Below, in pieces: positions 45,801-53,938 of a DNA stretch of 64,000 nt. The stretch lies in contig WYBM01000098.1 of the NCBI GenBank assembly GCA_011525915.1, forward strand, positions 62,001 to 126,000, written 5' to 3'. The notes under the pieces are model-generated. The model was not told the origin of the DNA. It ran no database searches and saw only the letters and a program-made list of their open reading frames with translations. This DNA is from Ardenticatenaceae bacterium. GTDB lineage: Bacteria > Chloroflexota > Anaerolineae > Promineifilales > Promineifilaceae. The position numbers and the translations under genes are program-made. Position 1 is the first letter of the stretch. Each line of letters starts with the position of its first letter.

Positions 45801-46306
45801 CTGAATTGAACATTTACGCCACCATAGCCACCCTGTACATCAGGCAGCAGCGTATGCAGGAGGCGTTACACGCGGCCGCCACCGGCCTCAAACTGCTGGT
45901 AGCCAATGCCACCAGCATCGGCAGTTACGTGGGCTTTCATGATGTGCCGTTGGTGTACCTGGTGTTATGGGAAGGGGGGCATACGGCCGTTATTCCTGAT
46001 GCCAAAGTTGCCCTTAAACGCCTGAAACGGTATGCCCGTATCTTCCATTTTGCCCGGCCGGTGCATCATATTTGCCAAAGCTGGCAGGCGTGGTTAGAGG
46101 GGCGGCCAGACAAAGCCAAAACCGCCGGTCAGAAAGCCATTGCCGCTGCTCATGCCGTCCAGATGCCCTACGAAGAGGGGTTGGCCCATTACCACCTGGC
46201 GCGTTTCCTGCCAGAGGGCGCTCCGGAAAAATTGACCCATTACCACCAGGCCGAAACCTTGTGGAAAGCCACGGGCGCCGCTTACATGCTCACCCAACTG
46301 CCGTAA
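42812..46306 (+). CDS. Ser/Thr protein kinase fused to an AAA ATPase and TPR repeats
   Basis: This 1164-residue multidomain signalling protein starts with a Hanks-type kinase: GQGGMGIVYQ (ATP loop), VALKQV (Lys), HRDLKPGNV (catalytic loop), VDFGLAL (DFG) and TLAYMAPEVL. An AAA/STAND module follows, with VGGESGVGKTRLLEEV (Walker A, about 340-355), VVLLLEDLQWAEES (Walker B), GSYRDDE and a winged-helix-like region. The C-terminal 500 residues contain TPR-like helical repeats. I start at ATG 42812, whose AGGA is well placed; ATG 42782 lacks one and overlaps a TATAAT. The architecture matches large bacterial STAND kinases, and the trigger is unknown. A membrane gene follows 15 bp later. Confidence 0.88.
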   Translation: MLQAVDTKPIIAHRYEIQHPLGQGGMGIVYQAFDRLSRRAVALKQVVVGSDQLAFSSLSQNDSTGHRMALAREFQLLASLRHPYIISVLDYGFDEQQQPFFTMSLLQHPRHICQVALQLDFDGRVDLLVQMLQALAYLHRRGIIHRDLKPGNVLVDDAGRLQVVDFGLALQWEQGKEMVGTLAYMAPEVLQGKSVTSAADLYSAGVIAYEVLTGSHPFETKDLTRLMAQLLHEAPDLDRLPEAMQPVVARLLQKEPRRRFANAFEIIHAMQTTINRPPLPETGEVRESFLQAATFIGRERELKLLTESLRDIREGYGRFWLVGGESGVGKTRLLEEVRTEALVRGALVVRGQAISEGGAPFRMFHNVLRQLCLRTTLTDLEAGVIKPLAPDIGVLLDRVVPDAPELEAEATQRRLLTVIEQLFRRQKEPVVLLLEDLQWAEESADIVRYLTERLVDQPILIIGSYRDDEYPHLPTLLPQMQVLKLERFTRQTIKALSVSMLGEVIGSQEHVIRLLMQETEGNVYFLVEVVRALAEEAGQLDQIGQITLPQYVFAQGVRTVLARRLNRVLPEARPLLKLAAVRGRLLDLPLLQAMAPAVNLDAWLRHGNDTAVLEIKDQVWQFSHDKLREALLAQMDPYESQQLHRQVAKTIENIYPNDPSQTLALAYQWHMAGDAARELPYRLAAGEMALASGANNQAVDLLTRAFDLSVSQQASQAQQAHVLRLLGEAYMGLGDLPKARLAFAQTAGLLDSPVPASAAATGSGFAFQFGRQLGRLIRPARPTQDPQQQFRYRELLHAYRLLGEICFLNNETMPAMFATVRALNVVERLPPGPEQAMLYSNMSVAAALMPWHYLARLYQQKALTTIKALDVPNLLAECHVSLALAVYKSVLAHWQDCEQLSAQAVALGQQIGDYRTMGGALNVQATTLFNQGRHEQALALYRQMYDTAVSQNNLMQQGWGLVNQATCLLRLGRDPDGAYQWLTEARMIQHQVHDAVAELNIYATIATLYIRQQRMQEALHAAATGLKLLVANATSIGSYVGFHDVPLVYLVLWEGGHTAVIPDAKVALKRLKRYARIFHFARPVHHICQSWQAWLEGRPDKAKTAGQKAIAAAHAVQMPYEEGLAHYHLARFLPEGAPEKLTHYHQAETLWKATGAAYMLTQLP

Positions 46307-46321
46307 CTGCCCCTAAGCCAT

Positions 46322-47107
46322 ATGAAACCGTTACATGATGCCACCAACCCCTTTGCGATGCGCCTGATGCGGCATGGTGGCCCCTTTAGCCATCACATCG
46401 TTTTTTATACCTCCCTGGTGTCTGGTCTTTTAACCAGCCTGATGGCCATGTTTAGCGCTGCCCAGGCGAAGCCGGTTGGCTATTTTCTGAGCTCCATCCA
46501 GGGGATCATTTTTATTGCCAGCCTGTCTTTGATGGTCAGTTTGCCATTGTTTGTGACCTATGCGGCCACGGCCGTGGTTGTTACGTACACCCAAAGTAGT
46601 GAATACCCGTTTCTTTGCCTGACCAATTTGCCCTCTGGGGCCATTGTTCAGGGGTTTTTGTTGGCCACCTTCTATCGCTGCCGGGCATTGGTGGCCCTGG
46701 TATTTGCCCTTTGCCCGGCGTTGTCTTTAACCATGAGTGCCGGGGGAATGCTTTCTACCATGTACCCGGATACACTGGGTTTTGGCCTGGCTGAATCGCT
46801 GCTGCGCCATCTGGTGATGGGTGTGCTGCTGGCCGGCATGGTAGGCGGCATATCGCTGTTGGGCGTGACCGTGGGCATTGGGTTAGGGTTGTGGTGGCGG
46901 CACACCACCGTGGCTAACACGGCGGCAACGGTGGCACTTTTCATTTTCGCCTTTTGGCTGCTGGACAAATTGGGGGAGTTTTTTTATGGGTTGGGCCTGT
47001 TCGGTTTTGCCAATGATGCCCTGCAGGCGCTTTTGTTTGTCCTTATCACCTGCCTGTTGGCATGGCTCACACTTCGCCTTTCGCGCCAGTGGGCCAGAAA
47101 ATTGTAA
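46322..47107 (+). CDS. Multi-pass membrane protein, ABC-2 permease-like shape, function unknown
   Basis: This 261-residue protein has six or seven hydrophobic helices, joined by short loops, with an N-terminal basic cytoplasmic segment (MRLMRHGGPFSHH). It has no signal peptide, no metal or catalytic motif, and I do not recognise the family; the topology is compatible with the membrane part of a transporter or with a signalling anchor. It lies 15 bp after the kinase-ATPase-TPR gene on the same strand, so the two may form a signalling pair. The convergent dhaM gene ends 5 bp away, leaving no room for a shared terminator. Confidence 0.55.
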   Translation: MKPLHDATNPFAMRLMRHGGPFSHHIVFYTSLVSGLLTSLMAMFSAAQAKPVGYFLSSIQGIIFIASLSLMVSLPLFVTYAATAVVVTYTQSSEYPFLCLTNLPSGAIVQGFLLATFYRCRALVALVFALCPALSLTMSAGGMLSTMYPDTLGFGLAESLLRHLVMGVLLAGMVGGISLLGVTVGIGLGLWWRHTTVANTAATVALFIFAFWLLDKLGEFFYGLGLFGFANDALQALLFVLITCLLAWLTLRLSRQWARKL

Positions 47108-47112
47108 GCTGT

Positions 47113-49599
47113 TTATGCGGCGCGTTGTGAGAGGTAGTCGGCCACGGCCGTGGCTGATTCCAACGCCAACACCGCGTTTGTTGCTTCTTCGGCCTGGGCC
47201 ATGGTTAAGCCCCGAACAGCGGCCTTAACAGCAGGAATGGCTGGTGCGGCCATGCTCAACTCGTCCAGTCCTAGCCCTACCAGCACGGGGGCTGCCAGGG
47301 CGTTTCCAGCCAATTCGCCGCACATCCCTACCCAGATACCGGCCGCATGGGCCGCCTCGGCCGTTTGTTTGATCAGCCGCAGCACGGCCGGGTGCAGGGC
47401 GTTGGCCAGTGCCGCCACCCGGGCATTGCCCCGGTCGGCGGCCATAACGTATTGGGTAAGATCATTGGTGCCGATGCTGAAAAAGTCCACTTCTCGCGCC
47501 AACTGATCAGCAATCGTTACGGCCGCGGGCACTTCCACCATAATGCCTACGGCCATATCTTCAGCAAAAGGAATGCCTGCCTGCTTCAGGTCGGCCTGAA
47601 CTTCAGCCAGCATGGCTTTGGCGGCGCGTAGTTCGGCCAGTGTGCTGACCATAGGGAACATGACCTTAATATTGTGCCCAGGTGTGGCCCGCAAGATGGC
47701 CCGCAGGTGTGGTTTAAAAATATGGGGTGTTTCCAGGCAAAAGCGAATGCCGCGCCAGCCCAGGAACGGGTTTTCTTCTGTGACTGGCGCCAGGTAAGGC
47801 AGTGGTTTATCACCGCCTACATCCAGTGTGCGGATGATCAACGGCCGTGTTCCCATGGTTTTGGCTGCTGCCTGATAGGCTGCCAATTGTTCTTCTTCTG
47901 TAGGCGCACTTTTCCGATCCATAAAGAGGAACTCAGTGCGGAAGAGGCCCACGCCCTCTGCGCCAAACTGTAGGGCCACGGCCGCTTCCTTGGGCCCCCC
48001 AATGTTGGCCGCAATCTCCAACCGGCGGCCGTCTTTGGTGAGTGCTGGTTTTTGCCCCGCCTTATGAGCCGATCGGCGCTTTTTTTGCCACGCTTTGCGC
48101 TGTTTTTTCAGATCGGCCAGGGTGCCGGCATCGGGGTCAAGCCACAGTTGGCCAGTACGGCCATTGATTGCCACTGTCTGTCCGGCCTCAATGGTTTCCA
48201 GCACATTGCCCGCCCCCACAACAGCGGGTATACCCAGCCCTCGCGCCAGGATGGCGCTGTGTGAGGTGGCCCCGCCTTGAGCGGTGACAATACCCAACAC
48301 CTGCGCTGGATCAAGCTGCACTGTGTCTGACGGTGTCAAATCGGCAGCCAGCAGTATGACCGGGGTGCGCAGGTTAAGTTTTGGTCGGGTCACTCCTGTC
48401 AAATGCTGTAACACCCGCAGACCTACGTCACGTACATCGGCGGCGCGGGCGCGCATATAGTCGTCGGCAATAGCTTCATAGCTGGCGGCGACGGCGGTTA
48501 TAGCTTGCTGCCAGGCCGCCTCCGCATTCATGCGCTGCCCGGCTATGTGCCGCCGGGCATCTTGTTGTAGCTCCGGGTCTTGCAAAATGAGACGGTGTGC
48601 CTGGAAGATGTCTGCCTGAGCAGACCCTACTTGCTGCCGGGCGGCTGTGAAAAGCTGGTCAATTTCCTGGTTAGTGGCGGCGACGGCCGTTTCCAGCCGG
48701 GCCAACTCGGCTATTGTGTCATCCACCTGATATGTGGTGACCGTAGGGGCAACGGGCCGGTAATGGAAGGCCGGGCCAATAGCCACCCCGGGCGAGGCGG
48801 CAATGCCGGTCAGCCCCTCATGCTGCATGGGGGAGGCGACTATGGCCGCTTCGGCCAGAATCGCTTCGTCGCTTTCGCCAAAATGATCGGCAACCAGGGC
48901 TTGCAGCGCCATCAGCGCATCACCGGCATCTGGGCCTGTCGCCGTAATTTTTACCTTTTCCCCCTGGCGCACGCCCAGGGTGGCCACCTGATTCATGCTT
49001 TTAGCATTGGCGGTTTGTGTTCCTTTTTTGACAGTAATATCGGCCACAAATTGCATGGCCGTACTCACAAACCGGGCCGCTGGGCGGGCGTGCAGCCCCA
49101 TTTTATTCAGGATGGTCAGAATCATTGTTGACCGTCGGCCGCTGGTGGCTGCTGGCAGCTCAGTGGTGGCTTTCCCTGGATCAGAGGGGGCCACACCAAG
49201 TTGATGCCGCTTGGGTTCCAGGGCTGATAGGGCTTCTTGTATGACCACGGCGGCAGAACTGCCGGCAGCCGCCTGTACAGCGGCGACCATAGCCCCTTCT
49301 ACCAACGGCGCTGCACAAAGAAATACATTGGCCTGTTGGGCCAGCGTTAACATCTCCACGGCCGTCTCTGTACTGAGAATGGCACTGCCTAAATCCATCA
49401 GGGCCACCACACCGTCATCACTGTATACAGACTCGATAGCGGCATGAATTTGAATGGCATCGGTGCCAAAAGGGTGTTGGGGGTCATTAATGCCCCCGAC
49501 GGCGGCCATAGCTACCTTACCCTGGGTCATCTGCCGGGCAAGGTCAACGACTCCTTCGGCTAACTGGCGACTATGAGAAACAATAACAAGTCCAACCAT
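47113..49599 (-). CDS. dhaM: PTS phosphoryl carrier DhaM (EIIA-HPr-Enzyme I fusion)
   Basis: It passes phosphate from PEP to the dihydroxyacetone kinase subunit DhaL. The 828-residue protein has three modules: a mannose-type EIIA domain (about 1-130) with phospho-acceptor VIVSHS (His 9); an HPr domain (about 155-245) with GLHARPAARFV; and a complete Enzyme I (about 275-828) with GGATSHSAILAR (phospho-His), the PEP-binding TEFLFMDR and RTLDVGGDKPL regions, and MCGELAG with the C-terminal cysteine. Unlike E. coli DhaM, whose Enzyme I part is truncated, this one is full length and should act without other PTS proteins. It ends the glycerol operon, 8 bp after glpC. Confidence 0.94.
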   Translation of the reverse strand: MVGLVIVSHSRQLAEGVVDLARQMTQGKVAMAAVGGINDPQHPFGTDAIQIHAAIESVYSDDGVVALMDLGSAILSTETAVEMLTLAQQANVFLCAAPLVEGAMVAAVQAAAGSSAAVVIQEALSALEPKRHQLGVAPSDPGKATTELPAATSGRRSTMILTILNKMGLHARPAARFVSTAMQFVADITVKKGTQTANAKSMNQVATLGVRQGEKVKITATGPDAGDALMALQALVADHFGESDEAILAEAAIVASPMQHEGLTGIAASPGVAIGPAFHYRPVAPTVTTYQVDDTIAELARLETAVAATNQEIDQLFTAARQQVGSAQADIFQAHRLILQDPELQQDARRHIAGQRMNAEAAWQQAITAVAASYEAIADDYMRARAADVRDVGLRVLQHLTGVTRPKLNLRTPVILLAADLTPSDTVQLDPAQVLGIVTAQGGATSHSAILARGLGIPAVVGAGNVLETIEAGQTVAINGRTGQLWLDPDAGTLADLKKQRKAWQKKRRSAHKAGQKPALTKDGRRLEIAANIGGPKEAAVALQFGAEGVGLFRTEFLFMDRKSAPTEEEQLAAYQAAAKTMGTRPLIIRTLDVGGDKPLPYLAPVTEENPFLGWRGIRFCLETPHIFKPHLRAILRATPGHNIKVMFPMVSTLAELRAAKAMLAEVQADLKQAGIPFAEDMAVGIMVEVPAAVTIADQLAREVDFFSIGTNDLTQYVMAADRGNARVAALANALHPAVLRLIKQTAEAAHAAGIWVGMCGELAGNALAAPVLVGLGLDELSMAAPAIPAVKAAVRGLTMAQAEEATNAVLALESATAVADYLSQRAA

Positions 49600-49607
49600 C
49601 AGTTACT

Positions 49608-50909
49608 CTACTTTATCACGGCCGCCAACGGTCCCTCTACGTCATGGCCGTAAGCGGCGGCTAATAGTTCAATAGGATGGATAAAAGGGGTACCGGTCGC
49701 CTGCGCTATGTGCCAGCGGCAGGTTTCGCTGTCACATACAGCCAGGGGCCCATTCACCTCATGTACAAAGTCGAATAACGACTGTCCCATGTTCATGCTA
49801 ATCGTGTGCTTCTCTGCTTTATAGCCATAGGTGCCACCCACACCACAACATGCTGCCCGGCTTTTAATCACGGTAAGATCGGGAATTAAGGCCATGATGT
49901 CCATGCTTGGCTGGCCAATACGGTGGGCGCGGTATTGGCAGGGTGGGTGGTAAGCCAGCGTCAATGGTATAGAGGTTAAGCCCTCTGTTTTCAATTCACC
50001 GGCATCCAGCAAATGCCCCAGGAATTCGTGAATGTCGAAGGTGTTGGCGGCCAGTAGCTGGGAATCCTTCGTGTAGTAAGAAAGTAGTTCGGGCGCTTCT
50101 TCTTTCAGGGTCAGCGTGCAGCTGGTAGAGGTGCCCACAATGACGCAGCCCTGTTTCACATAGTCAACTAGTTTGTGGATGTTACGCTCATGATAGGCTT
50201 GGGCGGCGGCAAATTCGCCATTGGAAAGCAAGGGCAGCCCACAGCAGTTTTGCGGCGGAATAAGGACTTCAAAGCCGTTGGCTTCCAGCACCTGTACGGC
50301 CGCTTTACCTACCCGTGCTTCAAAATACTCGGTAGAACAGCCATGAAAGTACACCACCTTGTGCCTGCCCGGTGCTGGAGCTTGCCGCTTTTTAGCCCAA
50401 CGGCTGAACCGTTCACGGGAAAACCGGGGCAGCGGCGCACCGGGGGCAATCTCTAGCAGTACCTTTGCCAAAAAACGGCCGAGGCCACTATGCAGCAGCC
50501 TGTTGGCTGCTGGCGCCACCGGCTGGCCAAATTTACCCATTAGCTCCGGGCGGGCGATGAGGTTGTTGCGCAGCTTGCGCCTTAAGGGCACCTGCCCGGC
50601 GGTCACAATGTCATGGCGGGCACGGCCGTTAATCTCGGCAATGCGCACCCCAGTAGGGCACACCATGTTACATACCCGGCAGCCGTTGCAGTAATCCACA
50701 GAATGGTCCGGTGACGGCTGCCTGGCATGGCGAAAACGGCCAGCCTGGGGACCTTCGTATTTAGGGCCAGGAAAGAGATCGGTCACGGCCGTGACCGGGC
50801 ACGCTGTGACACAAATATTGCACTTGATACAGTTGTCCAGGGTTAACTCGACCGGGCGATGGGTGTGTGAAGGAACATCTAAGTGTGCTTCCCAGATATT
50901 TTGGCTCAT
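49608..50909 (-). CDS. glpC: Anaerobic glycerol-3-phosphate dehydrogenase subunit C
   Basis: It carries electrons from GlpAB to the membrane quinone pool. The 433-residue protein has two N-terminal [4Fe-4S] ferredoxin motifs: CIKCNICVTACP (about 26-37) and CNGCRVCNMVCPTG (about 73-86). Two CCG domains follow, characteristic of heterodisulfide-reductase-like proteins: CCGLPLLSNGEF preceded by FHGCSTEYF, and AACCGVGGTYG with TCRWHIAQATG. These bind an unusual Fe-S centre. The start ATG overlaps the glpB stop (ATGA), indicating translational coupling. It completes glpACB, which reduces menaquinone during glycerol 3-phosphate oxidation. Confidence 0.95.
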   Translation of the reverse strand: MSQNIWEAHLDVPSHTHRPVELTLDNCIKCNICVTACPVTAVTDLFPGPKYEGPQAGRFRHARQPSPDHSVDYCNGCRVCNMVCPTGVRIAEINGRARHDIVTAGQVPLRRKLRNNLIARPELMGKFGQPVAPAANRLLHSGLGRFLAKVLLEIAPGAPLPRFSRERFSRWAKKRQAPAPGRHKVVYFHGCSTEYFEARVGKAAVQVLEANGFEVLIPPQNCCGLPLLSNGEFAAAQAYHERNIHKLVDYVKQGCVIVGTSTSCTLTLKEEAPELLSYYTKDSQLLAANTFDIHEFLGHLLDAGELKTEGLTSIPLTLAYHPPCQYRAHRIGQPSMDIMALIPDLTVIKSRAACCGVGGTYGYKAEKHTISMNMGQSLFDFVHEVNGPLAVCDSETCRWHIAQATGTPFIHPIELLAAAYGHDVEGPLAAVIK

Positions 50910-52162
50910 AACATCTGCCCCACGGCGTACCCTGTGCCCAGAGCCACGCCTTCAAATGAACGTTCATGGATGACTTCACAATGCGCCAGGGTTGTGCCGG
51001 CCGCATAAAGGTTTTGGTAAAGGACACGGCCGTTGCCATTTGTCGGCTGGAAATCTCCATTAACGGTCACGCCGCTGCGATAAATGGGGTGACCGCGGCT
51101 GTCCATAAAGTCGCGGTGGAACCATGTCTGCTGGTTTTCTGGGGCGTGAAGCGGCAAGCTAAAGATGACTTCACAGACGGCGCCGGTGTGGTTGGTGGTG
51201 ATGCCACCACCTAAAAGGCCGCCTGTAGCCAACACATATGTTTGGTACCGGTGGGCGTGGTCACGGGCGGCCGATTGGGTGTACACGGCCGTCACCTGGC
51301 CAGCGGCCAGGTCAACCCCTACCGCTTCCAGGCCATCAAATACACGCCCGCCATTCGCTTCGATGGCGCTTTTGAGAATGTTATGCAGGCGCATGCCAGC
51401 TATAGAAGGGGGCAGCCCCGGCATCTCAAAGACGGGCCGCCCAAGCTGTTTTTGCAGGTCCTGATGCACATCGGTCGCGGTCTGCAGCCCCAGCACTGCC
51501 GGAAAGCCTACCCGCGCCGCTTCCTTTAAATGTGGCCTGAGGTTTTGCACCACTTCAGCCCGAAAGTGGCTTTGCTCCATCAACCGCGCCAGGATGACGG
51601 CCGTGGTGAAGTTCCGTTGTGCCAGCGTGGGCAGATCCAGCATCACGTGCCGCGCCGGAATGCCCTGATAGGTCAGGTTGTCAGCGGCCAGGTTGGGGAA
51701 GAAGTCAGCCAACTGCTTAAAGCCTACCAACAACATGGGCGCCGGATCGCTTAAGTCGCCGGCCGTCATGGTGGCCGGAGCCAGGCAGGTAGGGCGAAAC
51801 GTACCCACCGCCGAGGGCAGCAGCCAGTTCTTTTCCAGCGAGCCCTGCAGCGGATACCCGGCGGCAGTGCACAATTGTTTCAGGCTTTCTACTGCCTGGT
51901 GCAGCCTTTCTAAACCCAACAGGGCATATGGATGCTGGGGATTCGCGCCGCTGAGTTGAGCCAGGGTTTGAGCCGGATTTGTCACGGCCGTGTCGCTGCC
52001 CGCCGGCCAGTAGCCCAACACATCAACACAGCCTGCGTGCCAGTGCGTTGCCCCCCAGCCTTTGGCAATGACCTTCGCTTTTTTACCCCGTATGCTGGCC
52101 TGCCAGGCGGTTGTTAAACCGGCCAGCCCGGCCCCGATGATCAACACGTCATTCTCAGTCAT
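50906..52162 (-). CDS. glpB: Anaerobic glycerol-3-phosphate dehydrogenase subunit B
   Basis: It is the flavoprotein subunit of the anaerobic enzyme that converts glycerol 3-phosphate to dihydroxyacetone phosphate. The 418-residue sequence opens with the FAD-binding fold VLIIGAGLAGLTTAWQA (about 6-22), then WGATHWHAGCVDVLGYW, and ends with the typical GlpB tail NLYAAGTTLAHCEVIHERSFEGVALGTGYAVG. It starts 11 bp after glpA and its stop overlaps the glpC start. The order glpA-glpB-glpC is the same as in E. coli, which supports these calls despite high overall divergence. Confidence 0.93.
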   Translation of the reverse strand: MTENDVLIIGAGLAGLTTAWQASIRGKKAKVIAKGWGATHWHAGCVDVLGYWPAGSDTAVTNPAQTLAQLSGANPQHPYALLGLERLHQAVESLKQLCTAAGYPLQGSLEKNWLLPSAVGTFRPTCLAPATMTAGDLSDPAPMLLVGFKQLADFFPNLAADNLTYQGIPARHVMLDLPTLAQRNFTTAVILARLMEQSHFRAEVVQNLRPHLKEAARVGFPAVLGLQTATDVHQDLQKQLGRPVFEMPGLPPSIAGMRLHNILKSAIEANGGRVFDGLEAVGVDLAAGQVTAVYTQSAARDHAHRYQTYVLATGGLLGGGITTNHTGAVCEVIFSLPLHAPENQQTWFHRDFMDSRGHPIYRSGVTVNGDFQPTNGNGRVLYQNLYAAGTTLAHCEVIHERSFEGVALGTGYAVGQML

Positions 52163-52173
52163 ACGTCGCTCAC

Positions 52174-53808
52174 TCAGTCAGTCACAGCGTCCGGGTTTGC
52201 CAACACCGTACCCGGTTCGTACATGGCCGGGCCCAGGCGAGATGCTTTGTCACCCGGTAAATGGTCGGCGTTAAGAACGCTCAGGTAAATCAATTCATCC
52301 AGCCGCTCTTGTTTTAACTGCGACCCCCATAAAATGGGCATCAGCCCTTTCCACCGTTCTTGCAAAAAATCGCGTAGGGTTACGTTGGTTTCTTCAATAG
52401 GCGCTTTTTGTAACTCATGCCATATAGCCGCCACACGATAGGTACAAAAACCACCCTGGCATGGCCCCATGCCCACCCGCACGTCGCGGCGAATATCATC
52501 AATGGTTTTGGCGCTGCCGGTGGTGATGGCGTGTTCTACGTCGGCGCGGGTGGCCAGCTCACACTCACAGATAAGCTGACCAAACGCTGTGGTGGCTTCT
52601 GTATGCGCCAGGCGCTGGCCCAAAAAGTGATAGCTACGGCCGTGGCCCGGTGCAAATGGATGGGGAATCACAGTTTCATGGGTGGTGCATGGGCGGGTTG
52701 TGCCCAGCTTTTCACATACACGGTCCACCGTCACCTGGGCCATTTGCCGGTACGTGGTCCACTTGCCGCCGGTAATGGTAATAAAGCCGGTTACACCATC
52801 ACGGCTTTCGTGGTCTAATAAGGTATAGGCCCGTGTTACGTCGCGGGTGTCGGCCACTTTGGTTTCCTGGTACAACGGCCGTACGCCGCCCCAGCAGCGG
52901 AGCATCCTTAAATCCTGCCACCCCGGCACGATCTTGCCCGCTTCCTGCATCATCAACTGCACTTCCCATGGTTCAATGGCAAAATGCTCCGGGTCAGACA
53001 CGGCTTCATCGGTGGTGCCGATGATGGCCACCGTATGCACTGGCACGATGATATCGCCATCGGCCGGCATTTTGCAGCGGTTGACTACCGTGTTGAGAAT
53101 GCGGTAGCTGGCCGCGATCATCGTGCCTTTACCAGCACGTACATTCACGTCAATATCTGCCGTATGGGCGATTTTGCCGGCCCAGGCCCCGGCTGCATTC
53201 ACCACCACATCGGCGTGAATGGTAACCTCTTCGTCTTTCACCAGGTCATGGCAGACGGCGCCTACGACGTTATCACCCCGGCGAATAAGGTGCTTCACGG
53301 CATGGTAATTGAGAATATGGGCGCCATGCTGCCGGGCCAGTTCGGCCACCGACTGTGTCGCTAAAAAAGAGTCTGCGGCAGCATCAGGCACACGAAAACA
53401 GCGGCTGATTTGGGGATTCAGGTGCGGTTCTTCCCGCAGCATCTGGGTGACGGAGATTTCTTCACAAGGCACGCCGGTTTGCCGGCAGCCTTCCATAAAG
53501 GTGTCGCCAAAGGCATCCTCATCCCAGGGGGTGACCACAAAAAAGCCGCCGGTATCTTCAATGCAATGGGGCATCACCCGGCGCAAGATGATGTTTTCTT
53601 CAATACACTCGGCAGCCGCTTTGGGGTCTTTTACGGCATAACGGCCGCCGCTGTGCAGCAGACCGTGGTACCGACCGGTGGTGCCATGGGCCAGATCACG
53701 TTTTTCGACGATGACACAGTGGAAACCGCGCAACGCCAGGTCAGCCACTACACCTGTCCCGGTGGCCCCACCGCCAATGACTAACACCTCTGTCTGAATG
53801 GTTCGCAT
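52174..53808 (-). CDS. glpA: Anaerobic glycerol-3-phosphate dehydrogenase subunit A
   Basis: It is the catalytic FAD subunit that oxidises glycerol 3-phosphate. The 544-residue protein begins EVLVIGGGATGTGVVADLALRG (FAD fold), followed by RYHGLLHSGGRYA and KGTMIAA; FITITGGKWTTYRQMAQ marks the flavin-binding C-lobe. The last 130 residues contain a BFD-like [2Fe-2S] domain with CECELATRADV and GMGPCQGGFCTYRVA, typical of GlpA and not of aerobic GlpD. I start at ATG 53808, eight nt after AGGA; a GTG one codon earlier is possible. The composite palindromic repeat at 53822-53936 ends 14 bp upstream of the start. Confidence 0.95.
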   Translation of the reverse strand: MRTIQTEVLVIGGGATGTGVVADLALRGFHCVIVEKRDLAHGTTGRYHGLLHSGGRYAVKDPKAAAECIEENIILRRVMPHCIEDTGGFFVVTPWDEDAFGDTFMEGCRQTGVPCEEISVTQMLREEPHLNPQISRCFRVPDAAADSFLATQSVAELARQHGAHILNYHAVKHLIRRGDNVVGAVCHDLVKDEEVTIHADVVVNAAGAWAGKIAHTADIDVNVRAGKGTMIAASYRILNTVVNRCKMPADGDIIVPVHTVAIIGTTDEAVSDPEHFAIEPWEVQLMMQEAGKIVPGWQDLRMLRCWGGVRPLYQETKVADTRDVTRAYTLLDHESRDGVTGFITITGGKWTTYRQMAQVTVDRVCEKLGTTRPCTTHETVIPHPFAPGHGRSYHFLGQRLAHTEATTAFGQLICECELATRADVEHAITTGSAKTIDDIRRDVRVGMGPCQGGFCTYRVAAIWHELQKAPIEETNVTLRDFLQERWKGLMPILWGSQLKQERLDELIYLSVLNADHLPGDKASRLGPAMYEPGTVLANPDAVTD

Positions 53809-53821
53809 CACGGTTCCTGCC

Positions 53822-53936
53822 AGGTAAGCCGCACAAAGTTTGTGTAAATCCAGTGCGCCAGTTTTGTGCGGTTTACCCGAGTAATTGGCAACGCCTAGCG
53901 CGGGTTTAGTTTAAGTTTGAATTAGTGTTGCCGATT
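53822..53936 (-). repeat. Composite palindromic repeat, copy 2
   Basis: Read on the minus strand it has the same two modules in the same order as 82-190: a GGCAAC...GTTGCC inverted repeat, then AAACCGCACAAAA with TTTGTGCGGCTT. It fills nearly the whole spacer between dhaR and glpA and ends 14 bp before the glpA ATG, so it could influence glpA expression as well as being a mobile repeat. Confidence 0.6.
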
Positions 53937-53938
53937 AC

